A DNA stretch of 64,000 nucleotides from Capsicum annuum. Lineage: Eukaryota; Streptophyta; Magnoliopsida; Solanales; Solanaceae. Positions 46,252 through 58,634 of this stretch are shown piece after piece. Both the position numbers and the translations under genes were made by a program. Below the pieces are notes generated by a model that made no database searches, was not told the DNA's origin, and worked only from the letters and a program-made list of their open reading frames with translations. The DNA is taken from the NCBI RefSeq assembly GCF_002878395.1, contig NC_061111.1:26908913-26972912 (forward strand), given 5' to 3'. Within the stretch, counting starts at the first letter, position 1. Each line of letters begins with the position of its first letter.

Positions 46252-46745
46252 TAGGAGTGTAAATAGGTTGGGTTTATTATAAAAAAAAATCAAATCAATC
46301 ATGTTGATTTATTAAAATTACAAAATAAATTAAATCAAATCAACATAAAATTAGTTTTTTCGATTTAGGTTTTAGTCAGTTTTTTTGGATTTTTTAATTT
46401 TTTTTGGATTTTTTTTATAATCTTTAGTTTTTACAATTATATTGTGATTGAACATTAGATCAAATATGTTTTCACTCATGTGCTAATGAAAAATCATAAT
46501 TATGAAAAAATGGGGAGCGAAAAATTCTCTTGAAACTAAAAAGTGAGATGAAGAGTGAAAATTTTAGGTTTTAAGTTTATTTGGGTTTTTAAATTAGTAA
46601 TTAATGGACAAATATTACAACTTAAAAGGCTCAAATCTAAATATATATCTACATCTACTTTCAAATTATTGAAAATTACTAAAACTAGTTGAAAAAGTAT
46701 TTAAAAAGTAGATTATAATTAATATTTTATGTATAAAAATGTTCA

Positions 46746-46798
<53 letters not shown>

Positions 46799-47650
46799 CA
46801 TTAGTTTAAAATACTTGCGTTACACGTGTATGTCACATCAACCAATAAAATTATACCAAAAACGAATAAGAATATTTAAAAATAGTATTGATGTTAAAAT
46901 AAGTATTAAATCTATTTAAATGGTATATCATATAAGATAATGAAAAATAGTGTATCTCAAATCCAGCAAACTTCACAACATGCTTAGCTTTAAATAATTT
47001 AGTAAATTTCTTTTATAAGCTTTAATTACTTTTTGCAATTCAAACATATCGTCAAAATAGATATACGGTTAAATTTTGACTATTTCAATTTTAATAAAAA
47101 AAAATATTGCAACAGTTATAATTATAGAGGGTTAGGGACTTGGGTCCTCAATTCCTAATTTTTATCTTTCTAATATTTTACTTTTTGAATTTCAATGCTC
47201 TTGATGCCTCATTATCATTCTAAGAATACTTGTTTTTTTTAGATGAAACCTCTACTTATATAAAATACAGGTCATTCATCATTATTTTTTTTTGTGACAA
47301 TGCATGCATCATTGATTTAGCCTATTATTATTCTTTATTCCTAATCTTAAAGTCATACTTAAAGAGAACCTTTGCATTCTTTATTTTCTTCTTTAATGTG
47401 ATAAATTCCACTACAGAACTCCTAAGTTCAAGATTAATCTTCGTTTTCTTCTCTGGTACGATAAATTCATTCGAAACTCCCTATCCTCAAGAGTCAACAG
47501 TAGCCCATTTCACTTTGTTTCCTTAATGACTCAAACTTTCACCCTCTTGGTTAGAAGTGGCTCATAATACTGGAGTAACCTTACATGTAACTCTTTGCAT
47601 TCATTTTTATTTCCACTATATTTGTGAAGGGAAAGGTTTTGAACTCCGAA

Positions 47651-47703
47651 GATTGTCTACACCTCAAATATCATCTATGAACCTCAAATATCATCTATGA
47701 ACC
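47651..47703. repeat. Short tandem duplication, unit about 21 bp
   Basis: ACCTCAAATATCATCTATGA occurs twice head to tail within the hAT-like element. Confidence 0.85.
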
Positions 47704-48910
47704 AAGCAATTTTATGTTAATAAATCCCTTTTTTTTTACTGAAAATGCTTCGATCCGTAATGACACATTTTTCATATATGGAAGCTTCTTCCCCATGCCT
47801 TCACTATAACACATTCTCTTAGATAATGTACAACTATATTTGCATAAAGTTCATATAGATAATGTTACTGGTGCATACTTTGTAATAAAGATTACAATAA
47901 CATCACATGCCTTATATAATTTTATAAAGTGGTTCAGAAGAGGATAGAGTGTACCTCGATCTTACTTCTACTTCAAGTAGAGAGGACATTTTCAATAGAT
48001 CCTCGGGTTCAAAGAAAGAGTGGTCCAAAGCAATCCCAAAAAAGAAATAACAGAAGTACAAGAAATAGCAGATAATAACAAAGACAACAGATAGTAACGG
48101 GCCTTCTCTATTAATAAGTTCTGGATTACCTTTGCTCTTTTAGGACAAAAATATGTCTTTAACGTCAAAAATTCAACCTCAGGTGAAGCGATTGAGGTTA
48201 AGTTCTAAGAGTTTGTACAAATCATTTCGTTGCATAAATAATTTGATCCTTTTGATGTTATAAGAATTCCTTCAAAATTAAAATAATATCTTAACGTGGT
48301 GATTTACGCAACTTGAAGTCGACAAAAAGTTGAACTTGTAACAAAGCAACCCCACATGAGAAATAAGTTGACCTAAAAATAAAGAGAAAAAAGAGAAGCA
48401 CAAAACTTATTGTAAATAGTACAAATCATGAAAAAAAAACTTCTTGTGCACTTACAAAACATATATAGTCATTGAGTTCTATTAATAAGTAAAATATTCT
48501 ACGAATTTATTTTCTGCTTGAACCTAATTTGGTTGATAATGAGTTGAAAGAAGTCCTTGATTAACTCAATTTTTTTTGAAATATAAAGCAAGTGTTTTTA
48601 GTTTACAACTACTTTCAATATATTAACAATAACAGAAAAGATTATGTTAAGATAGAAGATGACAACCTGAAAATTATGATGAAAGACAATTGCAAGTCAT
48701 CTATCAAGAGCTAACAACATCATAATTTTTGCACAAAATTTGTCACAGAAACAAAAGATAAATAGTGAAATACATAAAATAAAATTCTCAAAACGACGAA
48801 ACAAAGTTACACATAGCACATCATAGAATGATTTCAAAAAAATAAAACCAAAATCAAAATCTAACATGTAGTATAGATCTTAAAAAGCAATAAAACAAAG
48901 AACATGATTT

Positions 48911-49075
48911 TCCTTAAAAACATGCCATACGTTTTTTTTATATATATAAATTTTGGTTCTTAATTTTTTTTTCTTTCCATAAATAAATTTTTCCTTAAAA
49001 ACAATCCATACGTTTTTTTTATACATATAAATTTTGGTTCTTAACTTTTTTTCGTTTCCAGAAATAGGGTTTTTC
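48911..49075. repeat. Tandem duplication, unit 81 bp
   Basis: TCCTTAAAAACATGCCATAC (48911) and TCCTTAAAAACAATCCATAC (48992) begin two copies that share the following T-rich and AAATTTTGGTTCTTAA segments, within the hAT-like element. Confidence 0.85.
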
Positions 49076-49703
49076 CTAAAATGTTGCTAACGGAAAATTT
49101 TAACATTGCATTTAATTCCATTTTGATATGAGATTCTTCCTTATTTTTTTTTCTTTTATATACTAAATATTTGAATGATAATTTAATAATAATTATTTTT
49201 AAAAAATAGTGAAAAGACGATTTTTTCTATTGAGGAGTATTTTAATAAAGGACAAAAAGTTCAAATCACTTTTTAGGAACTTCATACATTTAATATTATA
49301 TATATATATTATGTCGGTTTGATTCGGGTTCGATTTGACTTTTTTTTTGTTAACACCAAACCAAACCAAGAATGACCATTTTTTTTTCTAACGTCAAACC
49401 AAACCATAAGTCAGTTTTTTTTCTCGATTTGATTGGTTTGTCGGTTCGGTTTGACTTGACGATTTGTTCTGTACACCCCTCCCTCTAGGAGTTATTTGTT
49501 ACCCGATAAGATATAATAATTCTGAAATAAAATACAGAATAATTTTATCTTGTATTAATTAGAGAAGTAGTAATTAGTTTTAAAATTAGTAATTTTATTT
49601 GTAATAAGATAACTGACATGGTTATCATATTAAATGATAGGATAACAAATTCTATACCATAAAACATCTTTCTCTATCGTATGTCATACCTAGCGACCTC
49701 TTA

Positions 49704-49943
49704 GGGGCCGTTTGATTTGCGGGATTAGAGTCAATAATCTCGGGATAAAAATGTAACTCACTCGTTTGGTTGTAAATATTTGAGATAACTCATCCCGAAA
49801 CTAATAATTAGTCTCGGAATAAGTTATCCACCCAAATGGTGGGATAACAATCCCAAGACTTTTTTTTTTTAGTATAAAATTATACAAAGACAAAAATACC
49901 CTCATTTTCATTTCTCTCTCTCTCTCACACATATATATACATG

Positions 49944-49984
<41 letters not shown>

Positions 49985-50669
49985 CATAAATAATAAATTA
50001 TGTTTAATTAATGTGTAATATATTCATAAATAAATTATATATATATAATAATAATTAACGTAAGCTAATAAGTTGTATAATAATTATGTTTTGAACGTAT
50101 AATATATATTATGAACAGTAAAATATATTATGAACATAAATATATATTATGAATAACGTATAATATATTCATAAATATATATAAATTAGATATTTATAAA
50201 TTATGTTTAATTAACGTATAATATATTCATTAATTATGAATATAATATATTACGTAATATATAACGTAATTACATAACATAATATATAACGTAATATATT
50301 CTCACACATACATAAATTATGTTTAATTAACGTATAATATATTCATAAATAAATAAATTTTGAACAGTTTACCGTTCAAAATGGTTGTAAAATATATAAA
50401 TTATATTTATTTATCTATTTTAATTTCTCTAAAAAATAATAAAAAAATTTAAGAATGAATATTTAAAGCTTAAAAAGAAACATATATATATATAAAAAGT
50501 TAAATAAGATGGAGGGTATTTTGGTAATCAATCAATTTATTCCTAGAAATTATACCATGCATATTACTTTGAATACAACAAACTAAACACTCAATAAAAA
50601 ATAATCTCAGCATAACTAATCTCATAATAACTAATCCCGGTATAGCTTGTTTTCAAACCAAACGACTCT
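49704..50669. mobile_element. Tourist/Harbinger-like non-autonomous element (about 970 bp)
   Basis: The left end GGGGCCGTTTGATTTG and the reverse complement of the right end, AGAGTCGTTTGGTTTG, form an inverted repeat. TTA flanks the left (49701-49703) and a TTTA context the right, consistent with a TWA duplication. The interior has GGGATAA repeats at the left, an (AT)n run at 49949-49981, and several copies of TTTAATTAACGTATAATATATTCATAAATA. No coding. Confidence 0.7.
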
Positions 50670-50902
50670 TTAGAGTTTAAAATAGTGAGTGTCTATTGAA
50701 AAATAATGAATAAGAAAAATCTATGCAAAATAAGATATTAAAAAATAATCTAAAATAAAGCGTATAGGACTCTCTGTAAGATCTAACGATTATAACTTAT
50801 TAAAGAACCTAAAAGGGAATCATTTGCAAATCAATCACTTCTTTATATTTTTAATTAAAATTTTGTTTAAAAGACAAAGAAGATGATTAGGTGATTATTA
50901 CT

Positions 50903-51189
50903 ATATTCCTCTCTCCATTTTAAATTATCTACTGTATTTTTTTTTATACGATTTTAAGAAAATATCAATTATGAGGAAATTTTTTCACCTTAATGTTTTC
51001 ATTTATGTCTTAAAATATAGTCTCTTTATTATAGATTTACTCTATTAAGGTGTTTGTACGGCTCAATAATAATACTATTAAGATAAACTAGTAAAAGTAT
51101 GATTTTATCTTAAGCTTGTAAAATAATAAATAATTTTAAATATAACTATTTTAAAAATTGCTAGAGATAATTTGAGATGGAAAGAGTAG
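50903..51189. mobile_element. MITE, Stowaway-like (about 287 bp)
   Basis: The left arm TTCCTCTCTCCATTTTAAAT and the reverse complement of the right arm, ACTCTTTCCATCTCAAATTATC, pair over about 28 bp. The motif resembles the CTCCCTCCGTTTCAA-type terminal repeats common in plant Stowaway MITEs. TA dinucleotides flank it, but duplication is not decisive in AT-rich DNA. Confidence 0.6.
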
Positions 51190-52690
51190 TTGTTAAAATG
51201 GTACCCCTTACACCGAAGTAGAAATGACGCGAGTAGTATGAAGCTTTCCATATATGGAAAGATGATAAGGATTTAATTAAACAAAGACAAAAATAAATAA
51301 AATGGGTTATTCTTTACTTATAGGTTGACAGTTGGTCTCTTAGTTGTTTTCACAAATTTTGATTTTAATTTTTGTGGCATCTAACAAGTACATTAATAAA
51401 TCAACAAATATTTAAATTCAATATTAGCTGGCAAGCAAGCATTTTAATTTTAAAAGTATAAATTTAGATATTTTAATTTGATCTGAACTGACAACTAAAC
51501 ACTCCAACCCGTATTCATTGTGACTCTTGAACACCCAATATTGATTTGACATATATATTTTAGAGATGTCTAAATGATATATAATTTTATAAGTTGGAAT
51601 CTTTAAGAGATATTTAAATGTATATACTCAAAGTTAGAGTGCTTACTTGTTAATCGAAGCCAAACTTGAATATCTATTTATGTATTATACTTTATGAATA
51701 ATTAAAATTTTTTTGGTAGTACTCTTTTTTACTATTTAATACCCATGAGCATGTGATATGCTATCATCAGGTCTCAGATTCAAATTTTACAAAAGATAAA
51801 ATTATCAGGTGAATTTTTCTCGTCTGTTCTAACCGTGTTGAATGGAATTATCTGATACTTATTATTGATAGAAGGTGATAAATATTTTATAATATTAGTC
51901 GAGATGCTTGTAAATTGATAAGAACGCCACTCTTATTAAAAAGAATCCTAAAAATAATCTAAATATAATAAATTTTTATATAAAAGGATAAAAATATTTA
52001 ATTTAAAAATTAAGTATATTGAATCAAGTATCAAAATTAAATTTCACTTAAAACAATGAAACAAAAACTATTATTATCACTTTACTTAGATGTTGTTTTC
52101 AAAAGTTTTGTTCTCTCTTTAGTAAATCTTCAAAAATGTGTATATGATTGAATGATCGTACAATGGTACGGATAATCATGTTGTTGCCCTTTTATTTCTC
52201 TTTTTCCCACTTTGCCCTTTTCTTTCTCAACAAACATAGCCAAAAAAAACCCTCACCTCTTTTATGATCACTAAGCTGTCTCTCTTGATGTCGTGGTCAA
52301 CCTACTTACTTACCCAACTCCTCCCAAACAACAAACAATAATATATATCTCGTTATAATTTTATAAGTGAAGTTGGAGAAGAATGAAATATGTGTTGCTC
52401 TTCTTCACTTGTGTAATATCGTTGGTTTTGACTTTATTCAAGATTCTTCATTTCTAATATATATACATAAAAAAAAATCTTAATCTAATGTAATTTTTTG
52501 TTAAAAATGATTTGAATAAACCCCTTTCCCCTTCTTAGCTCCGGTGCTGAACCCGTCTCCTCTAAATCTCAACAACCAAAAATAGAAAATTCGTCAAGTA
52601 AGCTAATCATCAATTCATATCTAAGTTATACTAAAATCTTGAATCCGTCTCAGTTTCCAACTTCAGCCATCTTCTCCCACATGTTCTCTT
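51190..52690. other. Intergenic and distal 5' region of the CYP707A gene
   Basis: AT-rich, with no gene or element ends seen. The last about 500 bp is pyrimidine-rich (TTTCTCTTT runs near 52195 and 52750-52830), typical of plant promoters and leaders. Confidence 0.45.
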
Positions 52691-52704
52691 AACATATATA
52701 GACT

Positions 52705-52714
52705 GACACGTGTG
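52705..52714. promoter_or_regulatory. G-box / ABRE core upstream of CYP707A
   Basis: ACACGTGT contains CACGTG (52707-52712) with the ACGTG core bound by bZIP ABF/AREB and bHLH factors. It lies about 195 bp upstream of the TATA box of an ABA-catabolism gene, where ABA induction is common. Function is inferred. Confidence 0.5.
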
Positions 52715-52903
52715 CCATACGCCTCCTATTTTCCTCCCTTTTTGTCGTTTGATATTTTTCTTTCCATTTTCTCTTTCTCTTCTAATTTAATTTTTGTTTT
52801 CTTTTTCTTCATCTTCCGTTTAGTTTAAAAAAAGCATGAGCTGGAGGGAGATTCCGTGTGTGGGATTCGAGCTGTAATTGAAAACAGCCCCCCACTTCTT
52901 TAC

Positions 52904-52913
52904 CTATATATAT
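52904..52913 (+). promoter_or_regulatory. Probable TATA box of the CYP707A gene
   Basis: CTATATATAT follows a C-rich stretch (ACAGCCCCCCACTTC) and lies about 110 bp before the start codon, a normal distance for a plant promoter with a short leader. Overlapping TATATA copies make the exact box uncertain. Confidence 0.55.
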
Positions 52914-53020
52914 ACATATATATCTCACACTTTGGTTATTATTCATTTCACTGAAACATCAAGAGTTTCTTCTTCTCTTCACAAGTTGTAACATTTGTGG
53001 TACTATATATAAAAAAACAT

Positions 53021-55388
53021 ATGGAGTTTGTTACCATGTTTTGCTTATTTGCTTTCATGTCTTGTTCCCTTGTACTACTCCATTCTATCTTCAACCTCTT
53101 TGCTTTTGGTATGAAGAAGTTGCCTCTTCCTCCTGGCACTTTGGGTTGGCCTTATATTGGTGAAACTTTCCAACTTTACTCACAAAACCCAAGTGTCTTC
53201 TTTGCCTCCAAAGTCAAGAAGTTAGTAGTAGCCAAACTCTGAAAAGCTAAATTGCTCGGACTCTTTAAAAATATTGCCGTACCGAGAAAGTGCACTATTT
53301 TGAAGAGTTGGAGCAATATAGCGGAAAAGCACTTTCACTTTCTTGATTTCCCTCCTGGTTTTCTTGATATTGATCAGTTTGCTAATGAGCAATGGGTGTG
53401 TGTGCTTTTGTTGCTTTTAAACAGGTATGGTTCAATATTCAAGACTCACATATTGGGATGTCCATGTGTGATGATATCAAGCCCAGAGGCAGCAAAGTTG
53501 GTTTTGGTCACCAAAGCTCATCTCTTTAAGCCTACATTTCCTGCTAGCAAAGAGAGAATGTTGGGGAAACAAGCCATTTTCTTTCATCAAGGGGACTATC
53601 ATGCCAAACTGAGGAAGCTAGTTCTTCGAGCTTTCATGCCTGAAGCCATCAAAAACATCGTCCCGCACATTGAGTCCATCGCGATAACATCCCTAGAATC
53701 TTTGCAAGGCAGATTGATCAACGCTTACCAAGAAATGAAGACAGTATGCCCTAAAATTCCCATTCATTAAAACAAGGGAAAACAGAGTCAGAGCCCCCTG
53801 TTTTATTTTCCTGTTTTCTCAATTTGGTAACTTTTTCTTTGCAGTACACATACAACGTGGCACTACTTTCCATATTTGGTAAGGATGAAATGCTCTATAG
53901 GGAGGATCTCAAGAGGTGTTACTACGTACTCGAAACAGGATACAATTCGATGCCAATCAATCTCCCCGGAACACTATTCCACAAATCAATGAAAGCGCGC
54001 AAGGAGCTAGCAAAGATCCTGGCCAAAATCATCTCACTTAGGAGGGAAACAAAGCAAAATCATACAGATTTGCTTGGATCTTTCATGGGAGGTCAAGAAG
54101 ACCTTACTGATGAACAAATTGCTGATAATATCATTGGTGTCATATTTGCTGCTAGAGACACAACAGCTAGTGTCCTTACATGGATCCTTAAATACCTTGG
54201 AGAAAATCCTAGTGTCCTACAAGCTGTCACAGTAAGATTCTGTTCTATACCCTACTAGCTGCTATAGTACCATTTTCACCGTAAACGAATTCAGGATTCA
54301 GGGTTCAAGATTTTTGACTCGGAACTTTTTTTGTGGTGTTTGTAGGAAGAGCAAGAGGGGATAATGAGGGAAAAAGAGGAGAATGGTGAAGGCAAAGTGT
54401 TGAGTTGGGCAGACACAAGAAAAATGCCTACGACTACAAGGGTGATCCAAGAGACACTTAGAGCTGCTTCCATATTATCTTTTACATTCAGAGAAGCTGT
54501 TGAAGATGTTGAATTTGAAGGTCAGCTACCCCTCATATTTTCATAGAGTCACTACTATAGTTTATTCGTTTAAAACAAAAGGTCCCATTTCTTTGTTTAT
54601 TTGTTACTAACTAATAAACCTATTTTCTTGAATTTATTTCAGGATATCTAATACCAAAAGGATGGAAAGTATTACCATTGTTCAGAAACATTCACCATAG
54701 TCCAGACAATTTTTCTGAACCAGAGAAATTTGATCCTTCAAGATTTGAGGTAAACATCAGATAATCTTTTGAATTAGTTAACATTTTTAATGCTATCCTA
54801 TAGTTGACACTGAGATAAAATGCTTAATTATTCTGTGGTGGTGCCAGGTTTCTCCAAAGCCCAATACTTTTATGCCATTTGGCAATGGGACCCACTCATG
54901 TCCAGGCAATGAGTTAGCCAAGCTGGAGATTTTGATCCTTGTACATCATCTAACCACAAAGTACCGGTCAGTGATCTGAGTCACTATTTAAAGTTTATGA
55001 CTTTTTAGTTTTATATTTAATGATCTTTTTAATAATTACAAGTATGTGATTTAAATTAAAACTATTAGAGTCAGTAATAAAACTCGAAATCCATTTTTTC
55101 AAAAAAAAGAAATGGAAGAACAAAAACATTATCTATGGTTGTGACTAAATTCTTTACTTATCATCTTCTATTTTAATAGAAGAAAAGAAGAACCTCTAAA
55201 ATTGTACTTCCTAAAAATAGAAATGGAAATGGTCTTAAGTGTTACTCATCTTCTAATATTTTGTTTCATTTCCTCTTATGTTTGGCAGGTGGTCTATGAT
55301 GGGCCCACAGAATGGAATTCAGTATGGACCCTTTGCTCTTCCCCAGAATGGCCTGCCCATTATGCTCTCCCACAAGACTTCATCATAA
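53021..55388 (+). CDS. CYP707A: Abscisic acid 8'-hydroxylase, cytochrome P450 CYP707A (7 exons)
   Basis: A membrane-bound P450 that hydroxylates ABA at C-8', the main step of ABA breakdown, in the endoplasmic reticulum with a P450 reductase. Exons by splice sites and homology: 53021-53220, 53425-53743, 53845-54231, 54346-54520, 54643-54749, 54848-54966 and 55289-55388. All six introns are GT-AG and phases match, giving 468 codons plus TAA, normal for the family. Visible: N-terminal anchor (about residues 5-30), PPGTLGWP hinge, I-helix AARDTT (about 275-280), ExxR ETLR (338-341), PEKFDPSRF, and haem loop PFGNGTHSCPG with Cys414. Family-specific stretches such as FKPTFPASKERMLGKQAIFF are intact. 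The in-frame GTG upstream is not used; ATG 53021 fits homologues. No lesion was found. The exact paralogue (A1-A4) cannot be fixed here. Confidence 0.95.
53246..53322. mobile_element. Small MITE in intron 1 of CYP707A (77 bp)
   Basis: The left arm GCTAAATTGCTCGGACTCTT and the reverse complement of the right arm, GCTATATTGCTCCAACTCTT, form a terminal inverted repeat of about 20 bp. GAAAA occurs just outside both ends. It resembles the TTGCTCGGACTCT...TTTGAAGAGTCCGAGCAA elements common in Solanaceae. It starts 25 bp after the splice donor and makes up over a third of the 204 bp intron. Confidence 0.7.
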
Positions 55389-56226
55389 ATACACAGTAAA
55401 ATAAATTTTCTAAAATTATTATAGTATTATTTTTTTAAAAAAAAAAAAAAAAAAGCCAAACATTGAATTGAGGGAAAATCTCTTCAATTCCAGCAACAAA
55501 AGATTTTCCCTCACAACTTGGGAGGAAGATAAGAGAAAGATTTCCTCTTCATGAAGAAGAGGTTCACAAACAACATAGTTTCCAACTATGCCACTAGTCC
55601 TTAGAGATTTTCGATTTTCAAAACAATAGTTATTTAAGAAATGAGAAATTCAAAAAAATTTGTATATATAGATATATATATTCATTTTATCTAACATAAG
55701 TAAAGAGAGAAAGGAATTAGTGTAAACATAGGGAAATTCCTATTCTATTTTTATTTTCATTTTTTCCTTTTTTTCTCTTGCTATGTAATTTTTCCTTTTA
55801 TTTTTGTAGAATTTATTTGTGGCATGTAAAAAGTCCGCAAGGCAATTAAGGAAAGTCTGATTTTGGGGAGCAACATACATAGTTGTCAATATTATTTATG
55901 AAATATTTTGTTAGTTTATTTGCTTTGCTCTGAGATACATTCAGTTAATGGATATACATTCGTTCTTATCCCTCCCTCATTTAAAAAAAATAAAAATCCC
56001 TCCCTCTGCCAATTGCCGCCCCACTTCCCCTTTATAATTAAAAAATATATATAAAATAATTACAAACCTCTATCGTTAATTTTAACATAAAAAATATCTC
56101 AACAATTCACTTATTATGAAATAGAAAGCATATAAAAATAAAATAATATTTTTTCACCCATTTTACTTGTTCATTATTAACTTTGCGAACGTCTTAAAAA
56201 ATAATAAATAATAGTGATGATTTTAT
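55389..56226 (+). other. CYP707A 3' region and spacer
   Basis: AATAAA (55400-55405) is 12 bases after the stop, close for a polyadenylation signal; later AT-rich signals could be used instead. An A-run at 55435-55454 follows. No other feature was recognised up to 56226. Confidence 0.4.
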
Positions 56227-56490
56227 TACTTCCTTTATTTATATTAGTTAATCATTTTATTAAAAATAATTTTTCATGTTCGTTGTCCATCTTACTAAAT
56301 CAAAAAAGTATTAATTAAATTTGTTTCATATTATCTTGTAATTAATTTTCTTGAAGTATTAACACTCGTTTGTAACGTTTCCAATAAGTTTTTTAAGGAG
56401 ACAAATAGTAAAATTACCTATTTATTTATTTATAATTTCTTAATATGTGTATTAAAAAAAATAATCAACTAATATGAAATAGAAGGAGTG
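56227..56490. mobile_element. MITE, Stowaway-like (about 264 bp)
   Basis: The left arm TACTTCCTTTATTTATATTA followed by GTTAATCAT pairs with the right arm, whose reverse complement is CACTCCTTCTATTTCATATTA followed by GTTGATTAT. It is of the same general type as 50903-51189 but a different sequence. No coding. Confidence 0.65.
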
Positions 56491-56977
56491 TGTTATTTTT
56501 AAATATAATAAATGTAATAATTTAAAAATAAATTAACTAATAAATATATTTACTATAAAAATGATAAAATAAATATAAAATAATATAATTATTATTTGTA
56601 ACCTATAGGTTAAGTATAGATACGCGAGGGAGTGTGAATATACTACGTGTATATTTTTGAGCTTCAAATAGTTACTAAAAAATAGATCAAAATTATTCAA
56701 AGAAAAAACAAAAGCAGTATATAATTTTTGTTATATTATTCATGGAATATTCATGACAGGAATTAACAATCTCTGTCAATGGGGTGATGTTTCATGAAAC
56801 TTATACAACTTTGTTAGTTACTTACACTACTTCAGTACTGTCAACTGCCTGCATTTTTTTTGTCATTCACAAAGATGATAAGTGTATTCTTTTATAATGA
56901 TTTTCGAAACCAAATAATCATGAGGGTTTAAAACCGCCACATCAACGCATGCCTGATTAATGATAAGAGAAATTTAA

Positions 56978-57294
56978 GTGGATGTTTGGACAAAAAAAAA
57001 AATGTAAGTTTTCTGTTAAGAAAAGTACTTGTTTTTAAATACAAAATAAATTGAAGTTGTGTAACACTAATATTATTTTATACGATATGTTTCTTGAATT
57101 TTTGTGAGTCATTTAGAGTGAAAAATCTGAAAATAACTTTTTGGAGATTTTGGAATTCTGAAAAAAAATTAATTTTAATTTCAATTTCAAATTTAAATTT
57201 AAATTCAAATTGAATTGTAGAAAATTCTAGCAATTTTAAACTTTTCGAAAAAAAACTTTACAAAAAGTGAAAATTTCTATAGCCAAATGGACAC
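56978..57294. mobile_element. Tourist-type MITE (317 bp)
   Basis: The left end GTGGATGTTTGGAC and the reverse complement of the right end, GTGTCCATTTGGCT, are related, and TAA flanks both sides (56975-56977 and 57295-57297). The interior has a symmetric AATTT/AAATT-rich core around 57165-57215. Confidence 0.65.
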
Positions 57295-57297
57295 TAA

Positions 57298-57900
57298 GAT
57301 ACAATCAGACGCAAGAATCAAAATTTTCAGATGATGGGTTCGATCATATATTCTTATTACTGAACTCTTAGTAATTTTAAAATCATGAATTCAAAATATA
57401 AGAAATTCTAGTTCGTTTTGGCAAAAATAATCAAGTACTTAAACGTATGAAAAAGTATCCATTAGCTTAATGTGTAAGAATTACTTGAATCTGAATGCAA
57501 CTTAATATACGGAAAGTCCTCAATGTTGCCAAATCAATCTATTTTGTTTATAAATGGGACATTATTTAACCTTAATGGAATTATAAACTTTGACTATGTA
57601 ATTTATAACGAACTTTATGTGATACACGACTTCAATATTTAATTTGTACCAATGATTAATTATATATACACATCATAGCTAGACACATTATTAATATATT
57701 AAATTCCTCTATAATTTCCATATGTATCTTTAATATTTTCTTTAACTACATAATAAGGACTTATTCGGTGATTCGGATGCAAATTACCTGCCACCACCAA
57801 GGATTGTAGAATTAGGGACGTCCTACCTCGAATTCAAATTTTGAAAATAAAAATAAAAAAATTGAAAATGAAAAAAGAAATATTAATAGAAAACGCTTTC
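57298..57900. other. Intergenic, no recognised feature
   Basis: AT-rich, no ORFs of note. Confidence 0.4.
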
Positions 57901-57934
57901 TCGTTTAATGGACTTCATGTAGAATAGATTTAAA

Positions 57935-58330
57935 GTGTTGGTATCGGTCAAGAATGAAACGTTTAATTTAAAAGATAAATGTAGTAGAGATGAGAACGTT
58001 CGGGATGGATGTGTGGACTGGACTAGGAGAGATATGATTAAGAATGAAGTTATACACGATAAGGTAAAAGTGGTTTCCACGCTGGACAAGATAAGGGAAG
58101 CAAGGTTAAGATGGTATGGTCATGCGAAGTAGGGGTGTATGAATGCGCCTGTGAGAAGGTGTGAGAAGTTGGTTGTAATAGGAGTGAGGAAATGTAGAAA
58201 TAAAGTGAAGAAAAATTACGGTAAGATGATTAGACAAGACATGATACAATTTTATTTTATTGAGGATATAACTTTAGATAGGAAGATGTGGAAAGTTGAG
58301 AAGTAGATTAGAAGATAAGTAATTACGTAC
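57935..58330 (+). pseudogene. RTE-type LINE reverse transcriptase C-terminal fragment, degraded
   Basis: The frame reads RRDMIKNEVIHDKVKVVSTL, then DKIREARLRWYGHAK, a stop at 58130-58132, and APVRRCEKL...MIRQDM, TLDRKMWK in line with the better-kept copy at 60597-60946. These motifs mark the C-terminus of plant RTE LINE reverse transcriptases (family recognition). Stops and a frame change at the left make it dead. The usual GAGTCGGGGG...TTG tail was not found right after it. Confidence 0.8.
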
Positions 58331-58589
58331 TCGAGTGTCGTCACACTTTATTTCTTTTTCTTCTATATGTTTATTATCTATTGATTAATTCGATTTGTAT
58401 CTTGTTATTTTCTATTATATTTCTTTGCTACCTGCATGCTTCGAAATTTTCTTTTTTCTGTTGAATCAAATATGTCTATAAAAAATAGTCTTTCTAGTAC
58501 CTCAAAAAAGTAAAGATTAATTAAGGTCTGCATATATGATCATATGATCATATCCTTTTTAGACTTCAATTATGAAATTATACTGAATA

Positions 58590-58634
<45 letters not shown>

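Larger units (their letters stand above)
46252..49480. mobile_element. hAT-like non-autonomous element (about 3.2 kb)
   Basis: The left end TAGGAGTGTAAATAGG and right end GTTCTGTACACCCCT are reverse complements around the AGGGGTGTACA-type core. The flanks CTCTGAGGA (46243-46251) and CTCTAGGA (49483-49490) resemble an 8 bp duplication with one indel. Right-end interior repeats (GGTTTGTCGGTTCGGTTTGA, CAAACCAAACCA) are matched by TCAAATCAA/GATTTAGGTTTT motifs at the left. No transposase ORF was seen inside. A (TA)n run lies at 46750-46794. Confidence 0.6.

Noticed and set aside
47230..47526. Phe/Ile-rich ORF of 98 codons
   Set aside because: Composition is that of AT-rich DNA, no homologue recognised, and it lies inside a hAT-like element.
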